From contig OW121846.1 of assembly GCA_933228895.1 (NCBI GenBank), positions 74,350,064 to 74,414,063 of the forward strand: a stretch of 64,000 nucleotides of DNA. Direction: 5' to 3'. This stretch comes from Platycnemis pennipes. Lineage: Eukaryota > Arthropoda > Insecta > Odonata > Platycnemididae. The translations under genes and the position numbers were made by a program. The notes below the pieces were generated by a model. It was not told the origin of the DNA, did no database searches, and worked only from the letters and a program-made list of their open reading frames with translations. Positions 26,501 through 39,252 of this stretch are shown piece by piece; the first letter of the stretch is position 1; each line of letters begins with the position of its first letter.

Positions 26501-26800
26501 GGCCCTGTCATTTTATAACTGGTTCTGTCATTATTGACTGGCCCAGTCATTTTATCACTGGCCCTGTCATTAATGACTGGCCCTGTCATTAATGACTGTC
26601 CCAGTCATTTTATTACTGGCCCTGTCATTAATGTCTGGCCCTGTCATTAATGACTGGCCCAGTCATTTTATCACTGGCCCTGTCATTTTATGACTGGTTC
26701 TGTCATTTTATGACTGGCCAAGTCGATTTATGACTATAGAGTCATTTTATCACTGGCCCTGTCAGTAATGACTGGCCCTGTCATTAATGACTGGCCCAGT
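23521..26800 (+). repeat. HOR-1 copy 4, partial (about 3.28 kb)
   Basis: It follows copy 3 closely, with a 20-bp (one-unit) deletion near 25045, as far as the gtcgatttatgactatagag unit at 26722 and the following gtcagtaatgac. Beyond about 26800 the order of variants no longer follows HOR-1. This is the right edge of HOR-1; the breakpoint is accurate to perhaps 50 bp because all units resemble each other. Confidence 0.85.
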
Positions 26801-27669
26801 CATTTTATCACTGGCCCTGTCATTAATGACTGGCCCTGTCATTAATGACTGGCCCCGTCATTTTATCACTGGCCCTGTCATTTTATGACTGGTTCTGTCA
26901 TTTTATGACTGGCCAAGTTATTCTATGACTAGCAGAGTCATTTTATCACTGGCCCTGTCATTAATGACTGGCCCTGTTATTAATGACTGGGACAGTCATT
27001 TTATCACTGGCCCTGTCATTAATGACTGGCCCTGTCATTAATGACTGGCCCAGTCATTTTATCACTGGCCCTTTCATTTTATGACTGGTTCTGTCATTTA
27101 TTACTGGCCAAGTCATTTTATGACTAGCAGAGTCATTTTATCACTGGCCCTGTCATTAATGACTGGCCCTGTCATTTATGACTGGCCCAGTCATTTTATC
27201 ACTGGCCCTGTCATTAATGACTGGGACAGTCATTTTATCACTGGCCCTGTCATTTTATGACTGGTTCTGTCATTTTATGACTGGCCAAGTCATTTTATGA
27301 CTGGCAGAGTCATTTTATCACTGGCCCTGTCTTTAATGACTGGCCCTGTCATTAATGACTGGCCCAGTCATTTTATCACTGGCCCTGTCATTTTATGACT
27401 CTTTCTGTCATTAATGACTGGCCCAGTCATTTTATGACTGGTTCTGTCATTTTATGACTGGCCAACTCATTTTATGACTGGCAGAGTCATTTTATCACTG
27501 GCTCTGTCATTAATGACTGGCCCTGTCATTAATGACTGGCCCAGTCATTTTATCACTGGCCCTGTCATTAATGACTGGCCCTGTCATTAATGATTGGGTC
27601 AGTCATTTTATCACTGGCCCTGTCATTTTATGACTGGTTCTGTCATTTTATGACTGGCCAAGTCATTTT
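26801..27669 (+). repeat. Transition block between HOR-1 and HOR-2
   Basis: This segment shares variants with HOR-1 (gttattctatgactagcagag, ttattaatgactgggacag) and with HOR-2 (gactctttctgtc, ggccaactcatt, ggctctgtcatt, gattgggtcagtc). Its order matches the segment that precedes each HOR-2 landmark further right. It is the left part of the first HOR-2 copy in a shifted phase. Confidence 0.7.
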
Positions 27670-30577
27670 ATGACTGGCAGAGTCATTTTATCACTGGCAC
27701 TGTCATTAATGACTGGCCCTGTCATTAATGACTGGCCCAGTCATTTTATCACTTGCCCTGTCATTTTATTACTGATTCTGTCATTTTATGACCGGCTCGG
27801 TCATTTTATGGCTCGGTCATTTTATGGCCCGGTCATTTTATCACTGGCCCTGTCATTTTATGACTGGTTCTGTCACTTTATGACTGGCTAAGTCATTTTA
27901 TGACTGGCAGAGTCATTTTATCACTGGCCCTGTCATTAATGGCTGGCCCTGTCATTAATGGCTGGCCCTGTCATTAATGACTGGCCCTGTCATTAATGCC
28001 TGTCCCAAACATTTTATCACTGGCCCTATCATTAATGACTGGCCCTGTCATTAATGACTGGCCCAGTCATTTTATCACTGGCCCTGTCATTTTATGACTG
28101 GTTCGTTCATTTTATGACTGGCCAAATCATTTTATGACTGGCAGAGTCATTTTATCACTAGCCCTGTCATTAATGACTGGCCCTGTCATTAATGACTGGC
28201 CCAGTCATTTTGTCACTGGCCCTGTCATTTTAGGACCGGTTCTGTAATTAATGACTGGTCCAGTCATTTTATCACTGTCCCTTCCATTTTATCTTTGGCC
28301 CTGTCATTAATGACTGGCCCTGTTATAATGACTGGCTTAGTCATTTTATCACTGGCCCTGTCATTAATGACTGCCCCTGTCATTAATGACTGGCCCAGGC
28401 ATTTTATCACATACCCTGTCATTAATGACTGGCCCTGTCATTAATGATTGCCCCTGTCATTAATGACTGGCCCAGTCATTTTATCACTGGCCCTGTCATT
28501 TTATCACTGGCCCTATAATTAATGACTGGCCCTGTCATTAATGACTAGCCCAGTCATTTTATCACTGGCCCTGTCATTAATGACTGGCCCAGTCATTTTA
28601 TCACTGGCCCAGTCATTTTATCACTGGCCCTGTCATTTTATGACTGGTTCTGTCATTTTATGACTGGCCAAGTCATTTTATGACTGGCAGAGTCATTTTA
28701 TCACTGGCCTTGTCATTAATGACTGGCCCTGTCACTAATGACTGGCCCAGTCATTTTATCACTGGCCCTGTCATTAATGACTGGCCCAGTCATTTTATCA
28801 CTGGCCCTGTCATTTAACGACTGGTTCTGTCATTTTATGACTGGCCAAGTCATTTTATGACCGGCAGAGTCATTTTATCACTGGCCCTGTCATTAATGAC
28901 TGGCCCTGTCATTAATGACTGGCCCTGTCATTAATGACTGGCCCAGTCATTTTATCACTGGCCCTGTCATTATATGACTTGTTCTGTCATTTTATGACTG
29001 GCCAAGTCATTTTATGACTGGCAGAGTCATTTCATCACTGGCCCTGTCATTTTATGACTGGTTCTGTCATTAATGACTGGCCCAGTCATTTTATCACTGG
29101 CCCTGTCATTAATGACTGGCCCTGTCATTAATGACTGTCCCAGTCATTTTATTACTGGCCCTGTCATTAATGACTGGCCCTGTCATTAATGACTGGCCCA
29201 GTCATTTTATCACTGGCCCTGTCATTTTATGACTGGTTCTTTCATTTTATGACTGGCCAAGTCGATTTATGACTATAGAGTCATTTTATCACTGGCCCTG
29301 TCAGTAATGACTGGCCCTGTCATTAATGACTGGCCCAGTCATTTTATCACTGGCCCTGTCATTTTATGACTTGTTCTGTCATTTTATGATTGGCCAAGTC
29401 ATTTTATGACTGGCAGAGTCATTTTATCACTGACCCTGTCATTAATGACATGCCCTTCATTAATGACTGGCCCAGTCATGTTATCACTGGCCCTGTCATT
29501 AATGACTGGCCCTGTCATTAATGACTGGCCCAGTCATTTCATCACTGGCCCTGTCATTTTATGACTGGTTCTGTCATTAATGACTGGCCCAGTCATTTTA
29601 TCACTGGCCCTGTCATTAATGACTGGCCCTGTCATTAATGACTGTCCCAGTCATTTTATTACTGGCCCTGTCATTAATGACTGGCCCTGTCATTAATGAC
29701 TGGCCCAGTCATTTTATCACTGGCCCTGTCATTTTATGACTGGTTCTGTCATTTTATGACTGGCCAAGTCGATTTATGACTATAGAGTCATTTTATTACT
29801 GGCCCTGTCAGTAATGACTGGCCCTGTCATTAATGACTGGCCCAGTGATTTTATCACTGGCCCTGTCATTAATGACTGGCCCTGTTATTAATGACTGGGA
29901 CAGTCATTTTATCACTGGCCCTGTCATTAATGACTGGCCCTGTCATTAATGACTGGCCCAGTCATTTTATCACTGGCCCTTTCATTTTATGACTGGTTCT
30001 GTCATTTATTACTGGCCAAGTCATTTTATGACTAGCAGAGTCATTTTATCACTGGCCCTGTCATTAATGACTGGCCCTGTCATTAATGACTGGCCCAGTC
30101 ATTTTATCACTGGCCCTGTCATTAATGACTGGGACAGTCATTTTATCACTGGCCCTGTCATTTTATGACTGGTTCTGTCATTTTATGACTGGCCAAGTCA
30201 TTTTATGAGTGGCAGAGTCATTTTATCACTGGCCCTGTCTTTAATGACTGGCCCTGTCATTAATGACTGGCCCAGTCATTTTATCACTGGCCCTGTCATT
30301 TTATGACTCTTTCTGTCATTAATGACTGGCCCAGTCATTTTATGACTGGTTCTGTCATTTTATGACTGGCCAACTCATTTTATGACTGGCAGAGTCATTT
30401 TATCACTGGCTCTGTCATTAATGACTGGCCCTGTCATTAATGACTGGCCCAGTCATTTTATCACTGGCCCTGTCATTAATGACTGGCCCTGTCATTAATG
30501 ATTGGGTCAGTCATTTTATCACTGGCCCTGTCATTTTATGACTGGTTCTGTCATTTTATGACTGGCCAAGTCATTTT
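27670..30577 (+). repeat. HOR-2 copy a, long form (2908 bp)
   Basis: Copies are phased on the block beginning atgactggcagagtc followed by the ggcactgtc variant. Order inside the copy: ttattactgattctg, gaccggctcggtc, paired aatggctgg, gcctgtcccaaac, ttcgttcatt (28102), aggaccggttctg, ctgttataatgac, cacataccctg, then the module with the paired gtcgattta units (29261 and 29768). It has one extra mini-repeat (atggctcggtcattttatggcccgg) near 27806-27835. Confidence 0.82.
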
Positions 30578-31944
30578 ATGACTGGCAGAGTCATTTTATC
30601 ACTGGCACTGTCATTAATGACTGGCCCTGTCATTAATGACTGGCCCAGTCATTTTATCACTTGCCCTGTCATTTTATTACTGATTCTGTCATTTTATGAC
30701 CGGCCCGGTCATTTTATGGCCCGGTCATTTTATCACTGGCCCTGTCATTTTATGACTGGTTCTGTCACTTTATGACTGGCTAAGTCATTTTATGACTGGC
30801 AGAGTCATTTTATCACTGGCCCTGTCATTAATGGCTGGCCCTGTCATTAATGGCTGGCCCTGTCATTAATGACTGGCCCTGTCATTAATGCCTGTCCCAA
30901 ACATTTTATCACTGGCCCTATCATTAATGACTGGCCCTGTCATTAATGACTGGCCCAGTCATTTTATCACTGGCCCTGTCATTTTATGACTGGTTCGTTC
31001 ATTTTATGACTGGCCAAATCATTTTATGACTGGCAGAGTCATTTTATCACTGGCCCTGTCATTAATGACTGGCCCTGTCATTAATGACTGGCCCAGTCAT
31101 TTTGTCACTGGCCCTGTCATTTTAGGACCGGTTCTGTAATTAATGACTGGTCCAGTCATTTTATCACTGGCCCTTCCATTTTATCTTTGGCCCTGTCATT
31201 AATGACTGGCCCTGTTATAATGACTGGCTTAGTCATTTTATCACTGGCCCTGTCATTAATGACTGCCCCTGTCATTAATGACTGGCCCAGGCATTTTATC
31301 ACATACCCTGTCATTAATGACTGGCCCTGTCATTAATGATTGCCCCTGTCATTAATGACTGGCCCAGTCATTTTATCACTGGCCCTGTCATTTTATCACT
31401 GGCCCTATAATTAATGACTGGCCCTGTCATTAATGACTAGCCCAGTCATTTTATCACTGGCCCTGTCATTAATGACTGGCCCAGTCATTTTATCACTGGC
31501 CCAGTCATTTTATCACTGGCCCTGTCATTTTATGACTGGTTCTGTCATTTTATGACTGGCCAAGTCATTTTATGACTGGCAGAGTCATTTTATCACTGGC
31601 CCTGTCTTTAATGACTGGCCCTGTCATTAATGACTGGCCCAGTCATTTTATCACTGGCCCTGTCATTTTATGACTCTTTCTGTCATTAATGACTGGCCCA
31701 GTCATTTTATGACTGATTCTGTCATTTTATGACTGGCCAACTCATTTTATGACTGGCAGAGTCATTTTATCACTGGCTCTGTCATTAATGACTGGCCCTG
31801 TCATTAATGACTGGCCCAGTCATTTTATCACTGGCCCTGTCATTAATGACTGGCCCTGTCATTAATGATTGGGTCAGTCATTTTATCACTGGCCCTGTCA
31901 TTTTATGACTGGTTCTGTCATTTTATGACTGGCCAAGTCATTTA
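30578..31944 (+). repeat. HOR-2 copy b, short form (1367 bp)
   Basis: It has the same left half as copy a (ttcgttcatt at 30994, aggaccggttctg, cacataccctg), then passes directly to the gactctttctgtc and gattgggtcag segment. The module with paired gtcgattta units is absent. Confidence 0.82.
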
Positions 31945-34854
31945 ATGACTGGCAGAGTCATTTTATCACTGGCACTGTCATTAATGACTGGCCCTGTCAT
32001 TAATGACTGGCCCAGTCATTTTATCACTTGCCCTGTCATTTTATTACTGATTCTGTCATTTTATGACCGGCTCGGTCATTTTATGGCCCGGTCATTTTAT
32101 CACTGGCCCTGTCATTTTATGACTGGTTCTGTCACTTTATGACTGGCTAAGTCATTTTATGACTGGCAGAGTCATTTTATCACTGGCCCTGTCATTAATG
32201 GCTGGCCCTGTCATTAATGGCTGGCCCTGTCATTAATGACTGGCCCTGTCATTAATGCCTGTCCCAAACATTTTATCACTGGCCCTATCATTAATGACGG
32301 GCCCTGTCATTAATGACTGGCCCAGTCATTTTATCACTGGCCCTGTCATTTTATGACAGGTTCGTTCATTTTATGACTGGCCAAATCATTTTATGACTGG
32401 CAGAGTCATTTTATCACTGGCCCTGTCATTAATGACTGGCCCTGTCATTAATGACTGGCCCAGTCATTTTGTCACTGGCCCTGTCATTTTAGGACCGGTT
32501 CTGTAATTAATGACTGGTCCAGTCATTTTATCACTGGCCCTTCCATTTTATCTTTGGCCCTGTCATTAATGACTGGCCCTGTTATAATGACTGGCTTAGT
32601 CATTTTATCACTGGCCCTGTCATTAATGACTGCCCCTGTCATTAATGACTGGCCTAGGCATTTTATCACATACCCTGTCATTAATGACTGGCCCTGTCAT
32701 TAATGATTGCCCCTGTCATTAATGACTGGCCCAGTCATTTTATCACTGGCCCTGTCATTTTATCACTGGCCTTATAATTAATGACTGGCCCTGTCATTAA
32801 TGACTAGCCCAGTCATTTTATCACTGGCCCTGTCATTAATGACTGGCCCAGTCATTTTATCACTGGCCCAGTCATGTTATCACTGGCCCTGTCATTTTAT
32901 GACTGGTTCTGTCATTTTATGACTGGCCAAGTCATTTTATGACCGGCAGAGTCATTTTATCACTGGCCCTGTCATTAATGACTGGCCCTGTCATTAATGA
33001 CTGGCCCTGTCATTAATGACTGGCCCAGTCATTTTATCACTGGCCCTGTCATTATATGACTTGTTCTGTCATTTTATGACTGGCCAAGTCATTTTATGAC
33101 TGGCAGAGTCATTTCATCACTGGCCCTGTCATTTTATGACTGGTTCTGTCATTAATGACTGGCCCAGTCATTTTATCACTGGCCCTGTCATTAATGACTG
33201 GCCCTGTCATTAATGACTGTCCCAGTCATTTTATTACTGGCCCTGTCATTAATGACTGGCCCTGTCATTAATGACTGGCCCAGTCATTTTATCACTGGCC
33301 CTGTCATTTTATGACTGGTTCTTTCATTTTATGACTGGCCAAGTCGATTTATGACTATAGAGTCATTTTATCACTGGCCCTGTCAGTAATGACTGGCCCT
33401 GTCATTAATGACTGGCCCAGTCATTTTATCACTGGCCCTGTCATTTTATGACTTGTTCTGTCATTTTATGATTGGCCAAGTCATTTTATGACTGGCAGAG
33501 TCATTTTATCACTGACCCTGTCATTAATGACATGCCCTGTCATTAATGACTGGCCCAGTCATGTTATCACTGGCCCTGTCATTAATGACTGGCCCTGTCA
33601 TTAATGACTGGCCCAGTCATTTCATCACTGGCCCTGTCATTTTATGACTGGTTCTGTCATTAATGACTGGCCCAGTCATTTTATCACTGGCCCTGTCATT
33701 AATAACTGGCCCTGTCATTAATGACTGTCCCAGTCATTTTATTACTGGCCCTGTCATTAATGACTGGCCCTGTCATTAATGACTGGCCCTGTCATTAATG
33801 ACTGGCCCAGTCATTTCATCACTGGCCCTGTCATTTTATGACTGGTTCTGTCATTAATGACTGGCCCAGTCATTTTATCACTGGTCCTGTCATTAATGAC
33901 TGGCCCTGTCATTAATGACTGTCCCAGTCATTTTATTACTGGCCCTGTCATTAATGACTGGCCCTGTCATTAATGACTGGCCCAGTCATTTTATCACTGG
34001 CCCTGTCATTTTATGACTGGTTCTGTCATTTTATGACTGGCCAAGTCGATTTATGACTATAGAGTCATTTTATCACTGGCCCTGTCAGTAATGACTGGCC
34101 CTGTCATTAATGACTGGCCCAGTGATTTTATCACTGGCCCTGTCATTAATGACTGGCCCTGTTATTAATGACTGGGACAGTCATTTTATCACTGGCCCTG
34201 TCATTAATGACTGGCCCTGTCATTAATGACTGGCCCAGTCATTTTATCACTGGCCCTTTCATTTTATGACTGGTTCTGTCATTTATTACTGGCCAAGTCA
34301 TTTTATGACTAGCAGAGTCATTTTATCACTGGCCCTGTCATTAATGACTGGCCCTGTCATTAATGACTGGCCCAGTCATTTTATCACTGGCCCTGTCATT
34401 AATGACTGGGACAGTCATTTTATCACTGGCCCTGTCATTTTATGACTGGTTCTGTCATTTTATGACTTGCCAAGTCATTTTATGAGTGGCAGAGTCATTT
34501 TATCACTGGCCCTGTCTTTAATGACTGGCCCTGTCATTAATGACTGGCCCAGTCATTTTATCACTGGCCCTGTCATTTTATGACTCTTTCTGTCATTAAT
34601 GACTGGCCCAGTCATTTTATGACTGGTTCTGTCATTTTATGACTGGCCAACTCATTTTATGACTGGCAGAGTCATTTTATCACTGGCTCTGTCATTAATG
34701 ACTGGCCCTGTCATTAATGACTGGCCCAGTCATTTTATCACTGGCCCTGTCATTAATGACTGGCCCTGTCATTAATGATTGGGTCAGTCATTTTATCACT
34801 GGCCCTGTCATTTTATGACTGGTTCTGTCATTTTATGACTGGCCAAGTCAATTT
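31945..34854 (+). repeat. HOR-2 copy c, long form (2910 bp)
   Basis: It has ttcgttcatt at 32361 and the gtcgattta pair at 33343 and 34045. The pair is 702 bp apart instead of 508 because of a 194-bp local tandem duplication. A private variant is gacaggttcgttc. Confidence 0.82.
33583..33970 (+). repeat. 194-bp tandem duplication inside HOR-2 copy c
   Basis: Landmarks repeat with a 194-bp offset: catttcatcac at about 33618 and 33812, and atgactgtcc at 33721 and 33915. The period equals ten units (six of 19 bp, four of 20 bp). The exact edges cannot be fixed because the flanks are also repeats. No other HOR-2 copy has it. Confidence 0.75.
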
Positions 34855-36182
34855 ATGACTGGCAGAGTCATTTTATCACTGGCACTGTCATTAATGACTG
34901 GCCCTGTCATTAATGACTGGCCCAGTCATTTTATCACTTGCCCTGTCATTTTATTACTGATTCTGTCATTTTATGACCGGCCCGGTCATTTTATGGCCCG
35001 GTCATTTTATCACTGGCCCTGTCATTTTATGACTGGTTCTGTCACTTTATGACTGGCTAAGTCATTTTATGACTGGCAGAGTCATTTTATCACTGGCCCT
35101 GTCATTAATGGCTGGCCCTGTCATTAATGGCTGGCCCTGTCATTAATGACTGGCCCTGTCATTAATGCCTGTCCCAAACATTTTATCACTGGCCCTATCA
35201 TTAATGACTGGCCCTGTCATTAATGACTGGCCCAGTCATTTTATCACTGGCCCTGTCATTTTATGACTGGTTCGTTCATTTTGTGACTGGCCAAATCATT
35301 TTATGACTGGCAGAGTCATTTTATCACTGGCCCTGTCATTAATGACTGGCCCTGTCATTAATGACTGGCCCAGTCATTTTGTCACTGGCCCTGTCATTTT
35401 AGGACCGGTTCTGTAATTAATGACTGGTCCAGTCATTTTATCACTGGCCCTTCCATTTTATCTTTGGCCCTGTCATTAATGACTGGCCCTGTTATAATGA
35501 CTGGCTTAGTCATTTTATCACTGGCCCTGTCATTAATGACTGCCCCTGTCATTAATGACTGGCCCAGGCATTTTATCACATACCCTGTCATTAATGACTG
35601 GCCCTGTCATTAATGATTGCCCCTGTCATTAATGACTGGCCCAGTCATTTTATCACTGGCCCTGTCATTTTATCACTGGCCCTATAATTAATGACTGGCC
35701 CTGTCATTAATGACTAGCCCAGTCATTTTATCACTGGCCCTGTCATTAATGACTGGCCCAGTCATTTTATCACTGGCCCAGTCATTTTATCACTGGCCCT
35801 GTCATTTTATGACTGGTTCTGTCATTTTATGACTGGCCAAGTCATTTTATGACTGGCAGAGTCATTTTATCACTGGCCCTGTCATTTTATGACTCTTTCT
35901 GTCATTAATGACTGGCCCAGTCATTTTATGACTGGTTCTGTCATTTTATGACTGGCCAACTCATTTTATGACTGGCAGAGTCATTTTATCACTGGCTCTG
36001 TCATTAATGACTGGCCCTGTCATTAATGACTGGCCCTGTCATTAATGACTGGCCCAGTCATTTTATCACTGGCCCTGTCATTAATGACTGGCCCTGTCAT
36101 TAATGATTGGGTCAGTCATTTTATCACTGGCCCTGTCATTTTATGACTGGTTCTGTCATTTTATGACTGGCCAAGTCATTTA
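34855..36182 (+). repeat. HOR-2 copy d, short form (1328 bp)
   Basis: It has ttcgttcatt at 35271 and lacks the gtcgattta module, as copy b does. Copy c plus copy d (4238 bp) parallels copy a plus copy b (4275 bp), so a long-short dimer was itself duplicated. Confidence 0.82.
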
Positions 36183-39100
36183 ATGACTGGCAGAGTCATT
36201 TTATCACTGGCACTGTCATTAATGACTGGCCCTGTCATTAATGACTGGCCCAGTCATTTTATCACTTGCCCTGTCATTTTATTACTGATTCTGTCATTTT
36301 ATGACCGGCTCGGTCATTTTATGGCCCGGTCATTTTATCACTGGCCCTGTCATTTTATGACTGGTTCTGTCACTTTATGACTGGCTAAGTCATTTTATGA
36401 CTGGCAGAGTCATTTTATCACTGGCCCTGTCATTAATGGCTGGCCCTGTCATTAATGGCTGGCCCTGTCATTAATGACTGGCCCTGTCATTAATGCCTGT
36501 CCCAAACATTTTATCACTGGCCCTATCATTAATGACGGGCCCTGTCATTAATGACTGGCCCAGTCATTTTATCACTGGCCCTGTCATTTTATGACTGGTT
36601 CGTTCATTTTATGACTGGCCAAATCATTTTATGACTGGCAGAGTCATTTTATCACTGGCCCTGTCATTAATGACTGGCCCTGTCATTAATGACTGGCCCA
36701 GTCATTTTGTCACTGGCCCTGTCATTTTAGGACCGGTTCTGTAATTAATGACTGGTCCAGTCATTTTATCACTGGCCCTTCCATTTTATCTTTGGCCCTG
36801 TCATTAATGACTGGCCCTGTTATAATGACTGGCTTAGTCATTTTATCACTGGCCCTGTCATTAATGACTGCCCCTGTCATTAATGACTGGCCCAGGCATT
36901 TTATCACATACCCTGTCATTAATGACTGGCCCTGTCATTAATGATTGCCCCTGTCATTAATGACTGGCCCAGTCATTTTATCACTGGCCCTGTCATTTTA
37001 TCACTGGCCCTATAATTAATGACTGGCCCTGTCATTAATGACTAGCCCAGTCATTTTATCACTGGCCCTGTCATTAATGACTGGCCCAGTCATTTTATCA
37101 CTGGCCCAGTCATTTTATCACTGGCCCTGTCATTTTATGACTGGTTCTGTCATTTTATGACTGGCCAAGTCATTTTATGACTGGCAGAGTCATTTTATCA
37201 CTGGCCTTGTAATTAATGACTGGCCCTGTCACTAATGACTGGCCCAGTCATTTTATCACTGGCCCTGTCATTAATGACTGGCCCAGTCATTTTATCACTG
37301 GCCCTGTCATTTAACGACTGGTTCTGTCATTTTATGACTGGCCAAGTCATTTTATGACCGGCAGAGTCATTTTATCACTGGCCCTGTCATTAATGACTGG
37401 CCCAGTCATTTTATCACTGGCCCTGTCATTATATGACTTGTTCTGTCATTTTATGACTGGCCAAGTCATTTTATGACTGGCAGAGTCATTTCATCACTGA
37501 CCCTGTCATTTTATGACTGGTTCTGTCATTAATGACTGGCCCAGTCATTTTATCACTGGCCCTGTCATTAATGACTGGCCCTGTCATTAATGACTGTCCC
37601 AGTCATTTTATTACTGGCCCTGTCATTAATGACTGGCCCTGTCATTAATGACTGGCCCAGTCATTTTATCACTGGCCCTGTCATTTTATGACTGGTTCTT
37701 TCATTTTATGACTGGCCAAGTCGATTTATGACTATAGAGTCATTTTATCACTGGCCCTGTCAGTAATGACTGGCCCTGTCATTAATGACTGGCCCAGTCA
37801 TTTTATCACTGGCCCTGTCATTTTATGACTTGTTCTGTCATTTTATGATTGGCCAAGTCATTTTATGACTGGCAGAGTCATTTTATCACTGACCCTGTCA
37901 TTAATGACATGCCCTGTCATTAATGACTGGCCCAGTCATGTTATCACTGGCCCTGTCATTAATGACTGGCCCTGTCATTAATGACTGGCCCAGTCATTTC
38001 ATCACTGGCCCTGTCATTTTATGACTGGTTCTGTCATTAATGACTGGCCCAGTCATTTTATCACTGGCCCTGTCATTAATGACTGGCCCTGTCATTAATG
38101 ACTGTCCCAGTCATTTTATTACTGGCCCTGTCATTAATGACTGGCCCTGTCATTAATGACTGGCCCAGTCATTTTATCACTGGCCCTGTCATTTTATGAC
38201 TGGTTCTGTCATTTTATGACTGGCCAAGTCGATTTATGACTATAGAGTCATTTTATCACTGGCCCTGTCAGTAATGACTGGCCCTGTCATTAATGACTGG
38301 CCCAGTCATTTTATCACTGGCCCTGTCATTAATGACTGGCCCTGTCATTAATGACTGGCCACGTCATTTTATCACTGGCCCTGTCATTTTATGACTGGTT
38401 CTGTCATTTTATGACTGGCCAAGTTATTCTATGACTAGCAGAGTCATTTTATCACTGGCCCTGTCATTAATGACTGGCCCTGTCATTAATGACTGGCCCA
38501 GTGATTTTATCACTGGCCCTGTCATTAATGACTGGCCCTGTTATTAATGACTGGGACAGTCATTTTATCACTGGCCCTGTCATTAATGACTGGCCCTGTC
38601 ATTAATGACTGGCCCAGTCATTTTATCACTGGCCCTTTCATTTTATGACTGGTTCTGTCATTTATTACTGGCCAAGTCATTTTATGACTAGCAGAGTCAT
38701 TTTATCACTGGCCCTGTCATTAATGACTGGCCCTGTCATTAATGACTGGCCCAGTCATTTTATCACTGGCCCTGTCATTAATGACTGGGACAGTCATTTT
38801 ATCACTGGCCCTGTCATTTTATGACTGGTTCTGTCATTTTATGACTGGCCAAGTCATTTTATGACTGGCAGAGTCATTTTATCACTGGCCCTGTCTTTAA
38901 TGACTGGCCCTGTCATTAATGACTGGCCCAGTCATTTTATCACTGGCCCTGTCATTTTATGACTCTTTCTGTCATTAATGACTGGCCCAGTCATTTTATG
39001 ACTGGTTCTGTCATTTTATGACTGGCCAACTCATTTAATGACTGGCAGAGTCATTTTATCACTGGCTCTGTCATTAATGACTGGCCCTGTCATTAATGAC

Positions 39101-39252
39101 TGGCCCTGTCATTAATGACTGGCCCAGTCATTTTATCACTGGCCCTGTCATTAATGACTGGCCCTGTCATTAATGATTGGGTCAGTCATTTTATCACTGG
39201 CCCTGTCATTTTATGACTGGTTCTGTCATTTTATGACTGGCCAAGTCATTTA
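36183..39252 (+). repeat. HOR-2 copy e, long form (3070 bp)
   Basis: It has ttcgttcatt at 36599 and the gtcgattta pair at 37720 and 38228. It carries gacgggccctgtc and the ccttgtaattaatg variant, both shared with copy f. Confidence 0.82.
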
